This document shows, piece after piece, positions 57,722 to 64,000 of a DNA stretch of 64,000 bases. How positions within the stretch are numbered: the stretch's first letter is position 1; each line of letters begins with the position of its first letter. Location: the NCBI RefSeq assembly GCF_016801865.2, contig NC_068939.1, positions 57,796,694-57,860,693 of the forward strand, written 5' to 3'. The stretch comes from Culex pipiens pallens. Its lineage: Eukaryota > Arthropoda > Insecta > Diptera > Culicidae. The notes below the pieces were generated by a model that saw only the letters and a list, made by a program, of their open reading frames with translations, did no database searches and was not told the origin of the DNA. The translations under genes were made by a program, and so were the position numbers.

Positions 57722-59565
57722 TAGCTTGAAAATTTTAGCTTATTTGGTTAAGGCTTATTTGCTCCTGTTTTGAGCTGAAGTTAGAATGGATCAATTACTA
57801 GCATTTTGTGATGTTGTACAAAGTTGTTCCCCGGATCAAAACCTATAAGAAACTTAAGAATTGGAAAACTTGGCAGGGTTTTGGGAAATTTTCTCTAAGA
57901 AGACGTAAAAGTAAATTGATTATTGATTCCATACCAACTTCAGTTCAAAACTGAAGCAACTAAACCTTAACCAAATGAGCTCAAATTTTCAGGTTAGCTT
58001 CTGGGGTCATAATACTTTAAAACTACGGTTGGGTGCAATTGCAATTGAAATTGAACACTTTAATGTTTGAAAATTTTGAAAATTCAAAAATAAGCAAAGA
58101 ATGCATAAACTTTGTGAGCTTTGTGCAGTTAACAACAAAAAATAAAATAAGGGGAAAAGACAATCCTTATAGATGAGAAAAACATGGAACTAAAAGCTTT
58201 TAAACTGAATTTAAATGAAGCTGTCGAAATGCAAAATGAGGAAGTTTAGCAGTCGTTTAGAATAATTTTATGCTCGAATGGTTTAAATTTAGATTCAGTT
58301 TTGTCAGCTGCTTTCAGGATATGCGAGCGGCACCACCAGCAGCGTGAAAAGCGGAAAACTTTCGTTTACCTCTTTTGGAAAAGGAGTCGTTCGTGCCGAA
58401 AATGAAATTTTCACAAGCTAGATGCAAATATGGACGGGAAAGGTGGGGGTTGGAAATCACTTCAAATTGAATTGAGCTATAAATAGACGAGATACTATTT
58501 TGGTCGTTGGATTCATTTTCTATGGAAAATTGCTTTAAACGCTCGATTTATCTGAACGCGATTGATTCAAAATTTCACTTAAAGTTTTGCCTCAACCACA
58601 TGAAACAGAAATATAACCCTTCAAAAGCACATCAATCAATTCAAAACCAAAAAAACTGGACAATCCATCTCGATCATTGATTACAACAATTCAACTCATG
58701 TTACCACGCACCCTCAAGAGTGTCAAAGAGCACAAATGCTTGAAATTGAAACATCGGAATCCCATTACTCTAATGGCATTTCACAAATAGTAGTTTGGCT
58801 ACCACGTGCTCAGAACACACATTCCCATCGTTAAAAAACACACCGCAAAACCACGAAGAATCAGCACACGTGCAGCAGGCAGGCACCCTGTGTGACCGCC
58901 GTACCTTAACCACTGCACACAATGTTTGTTTGTGTGAGTGCATGTTAGTGTAACGTTTAACCGCGAGCGTGCGTAACATGGGTACACTGAAAATAAATCA
59001 TTAATTTTTTTTCATTGCTATTCAACAGATATTTTGGTTGAATTTTCATATTTTTAATTTTCACACAAAAAATTGCAAACATTTTCCACCGTGCACCCCG
59101 ACGTGCATATTTTCATTCCAGTAATGCGCACACACAAAACTGCGAAAAGCTCCAGTGTGGTGTGAAAATTGTGCAGCCTGACGGGGGGTGCTGGTGGTGG
59201 GCGATTTTCCCTGCATGCAAACCGACTGCGCCGTGCAGCACCACACTGACTGCTGCAGGGAAGGCTGCCTGCGATGATGTGTGCGGTCAAAACTGGCTGC
59301 GGGAAACCATTGACAGGCGCTGTTACTTAACAGAATGAAGTGGTTTTGCATCTTTCTTGATGCTCTTTTGTGGTGGCGGTGGGATTTTTGCCATCAGCGT
59401 AAAACCAACGGAGTGGGGTTGGGTGACTGATGATTTTTTAACCAGTTAAGTTTTAAATTCTTTACATTGGGTTTAGAAGTCTTTCAGAATAACCTCAAAG
59501 TGGAAATCGTACCTGTCAAAATTCCTAGCCTGAAAATTTTGTCGCAAGTTGAATTTTTCCTCTAT
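57722..59565. other. Single-copy-like noncoding stretch
   Basis: 58300-59420 has more balanced composition; the region 58770-59351 is open on the minus strand in several frames (62-96 codons) without recognisable content. 58030-58060 is a CAATTG-rich run. No gene is supported. Confidence 0.45.
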
Positions 59566-59567
59566 TA

Positions 59568-59799
59568 CACAGAAAAAAAATGTGAATTTACTCGACACGG
59601 AAAAAATGAATCACATGTAAACTCAGTTGATGTAAACTTGAGATTCGACGTAAACGGTTGAATCACAAGTAAAATCATATTTTTACGTATAATTTGTTGC
59701 AAATTTACAACAAATTGCATGTAAATTTCAATGTTTAATGACGAGCAAAAGTGTTACATTATAAATGATGTAACATTCAGAAATATTTTTTTTTGTGTG
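59568..59799. mobile_element. 232-bp TA-flanked MITE
   Basis: The left end CACAGAAAAAAAATGTG and right end TTTTTTTTGTGTG are inverted with TA outside (59566-59567 and 59800-59801). ACAAATT and GTAAA words are repeated inside. The CACA-rich terminus resembles the MITE at 4464-4832, but the interiors differ. Confidence 0.7.
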
Positions 59800-59869
59800 T
59801 AGGTTCATGATTGCACAATGCACATACACCCTGACCAAAACTTAAGGAAAAAAAGCGAGTGTTTCTATT

Positions 59870-60086
59870 CCCAAGCAACATTTTTTTCCATGAGTTCTAC
59901 AAGAGCTCTTCAAAATAGCTACAGCATAGCAGTTTTGACCGCGGTAGGATAAAACTCTCTTCAAGTACTCTTCCAAACTCCTAAAGAAGTTTTGAAGAGA
60001 GTTTTATCATACCGCAGTCAAAACTACTATGCTATAGCTATCTTGAAGAGCTCTTGTAGAGCTCCTGGGAAAAAATGTTAATTGGG
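59870..60086. mobile_element. Palindromic MITE (ACTTGGGA family), fullest copy
   Basis: The ends are CCCAAGCAACATTTTTTTCC and GGGAAAAAATGTTAATTGGG. Arms carry GAGTTCTACAAGAGCTCTTC and TAGCTACAGCATAGCAGTTT with complements at 60015-60068. Both arms contain an ACCGCGGT or ACCGCAGT word. Flanking ATT on each side may be a 3-bp duplication. Confidence 0.82.
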
Positions 60087-60296
60087 ATTAGACTCATTTG
60101 TCACAAAAAAAATTCCACCCTCAATTATTAAACTTTTGAAAACAAAATGTTTAACACATTTTTCCAAACTGTCGATCTTGTCTAAATCGACACAAAAAAA
60201 TTTGTTTTAAAAACATCTTCGAAAAAATAGTACAAAATCATGGAAACACTAAGGACATGACTGACGCTGAGGTAACCCGAGCAGGGGTAAATAACA

Positions 60297-60735
60297 CGGG
60301 AATACCAAATTTTGGTATTACTTGGGCAAATAACAGCGACCAAAATGTGCCCTTGGTTGCCCAGTAATAGATGGTAAAATACCATGAAATCATACCAAAA
60401 TCTTGTATGTGTAAGGGCACAACAATACCAAACCATGTTATTCCAAGGGTAAAATAATACCTCAAAATAAAACCATTTCAATACCAAGTTGAGGTCTTCT
60501 GGATTTTTGAACATTGCTTGAATACCAAAACTTGGTATTGCCATGGTTTTATTTTTAGGTATTCCCGCGCCCTTGGAAAATCATATTTTGGTATTTCTGT
60601 GGTCTTTCACATACATGATTTTGGTATGATTTCATGGTATTTTGCCATCTATTACTGGGCAACCAAGAGCACATTATGGTCGCTGGTATTTGAACAAGTA
60701 ATACCAAAATTTGGTATTTTCATACCATTTTTAGT
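60297..60735. repeat. Internal inverted repeat of GGTAT-word segment
   Basis: AATACCAAATTTTGGTATTAC at the left is mirrored at 60696-60735, and segments such as TTGCCCAGTAATAGATGG and ACCATGAAATCATACCAAAA pair with 60605-60670. Arms are about 200 bp, so the left end of the element is itself palindromic. Confidence 0.85.
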
Positions 60736-60844
60736 GCAGCAGTTAGTGAAAAAACGGAAATTATTCATATGCAACAGCCAAATCTACTCACCTGATGATT
60801 CCATGTTGTTATTAGTGATATTCTTCACCACACCGAATGCATTT

Positions 60845-62776
60845 GAGCAATTCTCTACGAAATCGGTCTTTTTTCTTCAATTTTAATTTTTGTATTTTTT
60901 AATCCGGCTGAAACTTTTTTGGTGCCTTCGGTATGCCCAAAGAAGCCATTTTGCATCATTAGTTTGTCCATATAATTTTCCATACAAATTCGGCAGCTGT
61001 CCATACAAAAATGATGTATGAAAATTCAAAAATCTGTATCTTTTGAAGGAATTTTTTGATCGATTTGGTGTCTTCGGCAAAGTTGTAGGTATGGATACGG
61101 ACTACACTGGAAAAAATAATACACGGTAAAAAAAAATTTGGTGATTTTTTTATTTAACTTTTTATCACTAAAACTTGATTTACAAAAAAACACTATTTTT
61201 AATTTTTTTTATTTTTTGATATGTTTTAGAAGACATAAAATGCCAACTTTTCAGAAATTTCCAGGTTGTGCAAAAAATCACTGACCGAGTTATGAATTTT
61301 TTAATCAATACTGATTTTTTCAAAAAATCGAAATTTTGGTCGTAAAAATTTTTCAACTTCATTTTTCGATGTAAAATCAAATTTGCAATCAAAAAGTACT
61401 CTACTAAAATTTTGATAAAGTGCACCGTTTTCAAGTTATAGCCATATTTAAGTGACTTTTTTGAAAATAGTCGCAGTTTTTCATTTTTTTAAATTAGTGC
61501 ACATGTTTGCCCAGTTTTGAAAAAAATATTTTTGAAAAGCTGAGAAAATTCTCTATATTTTGCTTATTTGGACTATGTTGATACGACCTTTAGTTGCTGA
61601 GATATTGCAATGCAAAGGTTTAAAAACAGGAAAATTGATGTTTTCTAAGTTTCACCCAAACAACCCACCATTTTCTATCGTCAATATCTCAGCAACTAAT
61701 GGTCCGATTTTCAATATTAATATGTGAAACAATTGTGAAATTTTCCGATCTTTTCGAAAAAAATATTTTTGGAATTTTCAAATCAAGACAAACATTTTAA
61801 AAGGGCGTAATATTGAATGTTTGGCCTTTGTGAAATGTTAGTCTTGATTTGAAAATTCCAAAAATATTTTTTTCGAAGAGATCGGAAAATTTCACAAATG
61901 TTTCATATATTAACATTGAAAATCGGACCATTAGTTGCTGAGATATTGACGATAGAAAATGGTGGGTTGTTTGGGTGAAACTTAGAAAACATCAATTTTC
62001 CTGTTTTTAAACCTTTGCATTGCAATATCTCAGCAACTAAAGGTCGTATCAACAAAGTCCAAATAAGCAAAATATAGAGAATTTTCTCAGCTTTTCAAAA
62101 ATATTTTTTTCAAAACTGGGCAAACATGTGCACTAATTTAAAAAAATGAAAAACTGCGACTATTTTCAAAAAAGTCACTTAAATATGGCTATAACTTGAA
62201 AACGGTGCACTTTATCAAAATTTCAGTAAAGTACTTTTTGATTGCAAATTTGATTTTACATCGAAAAATGAAGTTGAAAAATTTTTACGACCAAAATTTC
62301 GATTTTTTGAAAAAATCAGTATTGATTAAAAAATTCATAACTCGGTCAGTGATTTTTTGCACAACCTGAAAATTTCTGAAAAGTTGGCATTTTATGCCTT
62401 CTAAAACATATCAAAAAATAAAAAAAATTAAAAATAGTGTTTTTTTGTAAATCAAGTTTTAGTGATAAAAAGTTAAATAAAAAAATCACCAAATTTTTTT
62501 TACCGTGTATTATTTTTTTCCAGTGTAGTCCGTATCCATACCTACAACTTTGCCGAAGACACCAAATCGATCAAAAAATTCCTTCAAAAGATACAGATTT
62601 TTGAATTTTCATACATCATTTTTGTATGGACAGCTGCCGAATTTGTATGGAAAATTATATGGACAAACTAATGATGCAAAATGGCTTCTTTGGGCATACC
62701 GAAGGCACCAAAAAAGTTTCAGTCGGATTAAAAAATACAAAAAAAATCGAATGACCGAAATCCTAGAGAACTGCTC
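60845..62776. mobile_element. Foldback D: 1,932-bp near-perfect palindrome with ATTT duplication
   Basis: It starts GAGCAATTCTCTACGAAATC and ends CTAGAGAACTGCTC, with ATTT outside both ends (60841-60844 and 62777-62780). The two arms of about 960 bp are almost identical inverted copies, turning near 61800-61850. It is the best-preserved relative of foldback B. Recurrent 65-102-codon frames (60883-61080, 62550-62831 and others) are the same arm read on opposite strands. Confidence 0.92.
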
Positions 62777-62925
62777 ATTTGTCATTGATGAACGGCCTGT
62801 GCTTGAAGTTCTTGAAGCTTCTGAAAAATAACAAGATTGAAAAATAAGTATTATTAGAATGAAACTGAATTGAAATTCACCAAAATTCATTAATCTGTCG
62901 ATTGACTCGTTTTTCAAAGTATTTG

Positions 62926-63590
62926 GTTATCCCGACTTAGAGATATTTCAACGTTTTTGAAAAAAATATTAGTGGGTATATTACACTAATTTTTAAAATC
63001 ATCTTTAACATTTTTGGGTTTCAAGTCATTTTAGCGTAAAATTAATTAACTCGTAAAATTTTTTTAACAAATTTCCCATAGTTTCAGAGAAAATTGATAA
63101 AACCTCTTAATATTCAAATAATACCAAAATGTGCCATCCTGACTTAGAAAATTTTCCACAATTTCAAGTCATTTCTGTAGGGGGTATATCAAAAGTGTTT
63201 AAAATCAAGTTTGAAATTTCCGGTTTTGAATGAAAGCATTCACTTTGAGACATCATTTTAGCGCAAAATTAATTATTTTGTCAAAATTGGTCAAAATTTT
63301 CCCATAGTTTCAGAGGAATTTGATAAAACACTTTAATACCAAAATAATACCAAAATCCTGACTTAGAAAATTTTCCACAATTTCAAGTCATTTCTGTAGG
63401 GGTATATCAAAAATGTTTAAAATCAAGTTTGAAATTTCCGGTTTTGAATGAAAGCATTCGCTTTGAGACATCATTTTAGCGCAAAATTAATTATTTTGTC
63501 AAAATTGGTCAAAATTTTCCCATAGTTTCAGAGGAATTTTATAAAACACTTTAATACCTAAATAATACCAAAATGTGGTGTTCGATCATT
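62926..63590. repeat. 219-bp tandem repeat, about three units
   Basis: Units start near CCGACTTAGA (about 62930), TCCTGACTTAG (63137) and TCCTGACTTAG (63356). The last two are nearly identical and 219 bp apart; the first is diverged. The block GTATATCAAA ... GTCAAAATTGGTCAAAATT ... CCCATAGTT has the same order of words as the reverse complement of the 157-bp unit at 1-1965. Confidence 0.85.
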
Positions 63591-63767
63591 GACAAATTCT
63601 GCAATTTTGCAATATCAAAACAATACCTTAAATTGGTATGATACCACATTTTGCTCTTGCATAATCCTTAAGACAAATTTTAAAGGGTCCAGGAATACCA
63701 AAATTTGGTATTGATACCAGAGAAAGGTATTATTACGTATTTCCCTTGTTATTTACCCATGCTCGGG

Positions 63768-64000
63768 AATGGCAGACATTTTCGAACAAACTAAGTATTC
63801 TATAAACTATATTTTTCTAATTTTCAGGGCCTCAAAACAACTTTTTAAAATTTTGAACCGATTGTTTGCGTCCGCACTTTGTGATCTTTCTAACAAACAC
63901 AAAAGCGTTAAAATCAATAAAAACAACTCTTTAACTTTTCCAAGAGAGTATGCCGATATTTTGCTATCGTCAAAGGCGTACTCAAAACTGCCCGGACATA
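63768..64000. other. Short AT-rich end of window
   Basis: No feature recognised. Confidence 0.5.

Larger units (their letters stand above)
60276..63767. mobile_element. CCCGAGCA element with ATACCAAA/TTTGGTAT words and 219-bp tandem units
   Basis: It starts CCCGAGCAGGGGTAAATAAC and ends GTTATTTACCCATGCTCGGG, so the inverted termini match over 19 of 20 bases. AA lies directly outside both ends. Subterminal DNA is dense in ATACCAAAATTTTGGTAT-like words. A foldback (60845-62776) has inserted inside, and 62926-63590 carries tandem units related to the 157-bp repeat of copies 1 and 2. It is 3,492 bp including the insert, with no coding frame. Confidence 0.85.

Noticed and set aside
60883..61080. 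Recurring 61-105-codon frame (starting MPKTPNRSKNSFKRYRFLNF) seen at 13063, 40061, 60883 and 62550, with a truncated relative at 14487
   Set aside because: It lies in foldback arms and appears on both strands because the arms are inverted. There is no domain, and the related foldback families do not keep the frame.
1..64000. CRISPR array, prokaryotic operon or phage interpretation of the tandem repeats
   Set aside because: Units are 157-219 bp without spacers, SINE-like tRNA promoters and spliceosomal signals are present, and there are no dense coding frames; the DNA is eukaryotic.

Overview
This is eukaryotic, AT-rich, gene-poor DNA packed with transposable elements and tandem repeats. No rRNA, operon, CRISPR array or complete protein-coding gene is visible. 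Two tRNA-related SINE pieces (20536-20734 and 23782-23940), the 164-bp tandem family, the TTAATCCACC-ended element and many long-inverted-repeat elements are types I associate from memory with culicine mosquitoes, most likely Culex. No search was run, so that assignment is inference.

Layout. 1-2658: the right part of a large element ending in CTCGGG, holding a 157-bp tandem array. 4464-6548: a TA-flanked MITE with a tRNA-like module, a SINE remnant and a TTAATCCACC-type element. 7404-15379: nested foldback elements, a hAT-like MITE and a purine/pyrimidine-asymmetric stretch. 15380-17640: a 164-bp tandem array. 20536-23940: an inverted second copy of the 157-bp-array element, itself hit by a 1.7-kb foldback that made a CTAGC duplication, and lying between two truncated SINEs. 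24301-24360: a juxtaposed 3' and 5' splice site (recursive-splicing candidate). 24960-32270: a degenerate satellite and three heptamer arrays, including about 1.6 kb of T6G. 34073-37673: a repeat host split by a 2,262-bp retroposed insert with an exact 22-bp target duplication. 40136-43717: rearranged foldback arms invaded by a 2,178-bp TA-flanked element carrying ordered minus-strand splice signals. 44833-44958: a candidate plus-strand coding exon. 45987-63767: more foldbacks, MITEs and two further elements with CCCGAGCA ends.

The most coherent reading is that the window lies inside very large intron(s) of a plus-strand gene. The recursive-splice candidate at 24348/24349 and the candidate exon at 44833-44958 are on the same strand, and everything else is transposon load or single-copy noncoding sequence. 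The gene cannot be named.

Two repeat systems stand out. (1) A family of elements with CCCGAGCA termini and subterminal arrays of short palindromic words (AATAAC/GTTATT or ATACCAAA/TTTGGTAT). Three of the four examples also carry internal tandem repeats, 157 bp or 219 bp, that are recognisably related to each other. (2) A family of long-inverted-repeat foldbacks with GRGYAATTCTCTAC termini and 4-bp target duplications (TCCT, ATTT, AAAT at three copies). None shows a transposase, so all are judged non-autonomous.
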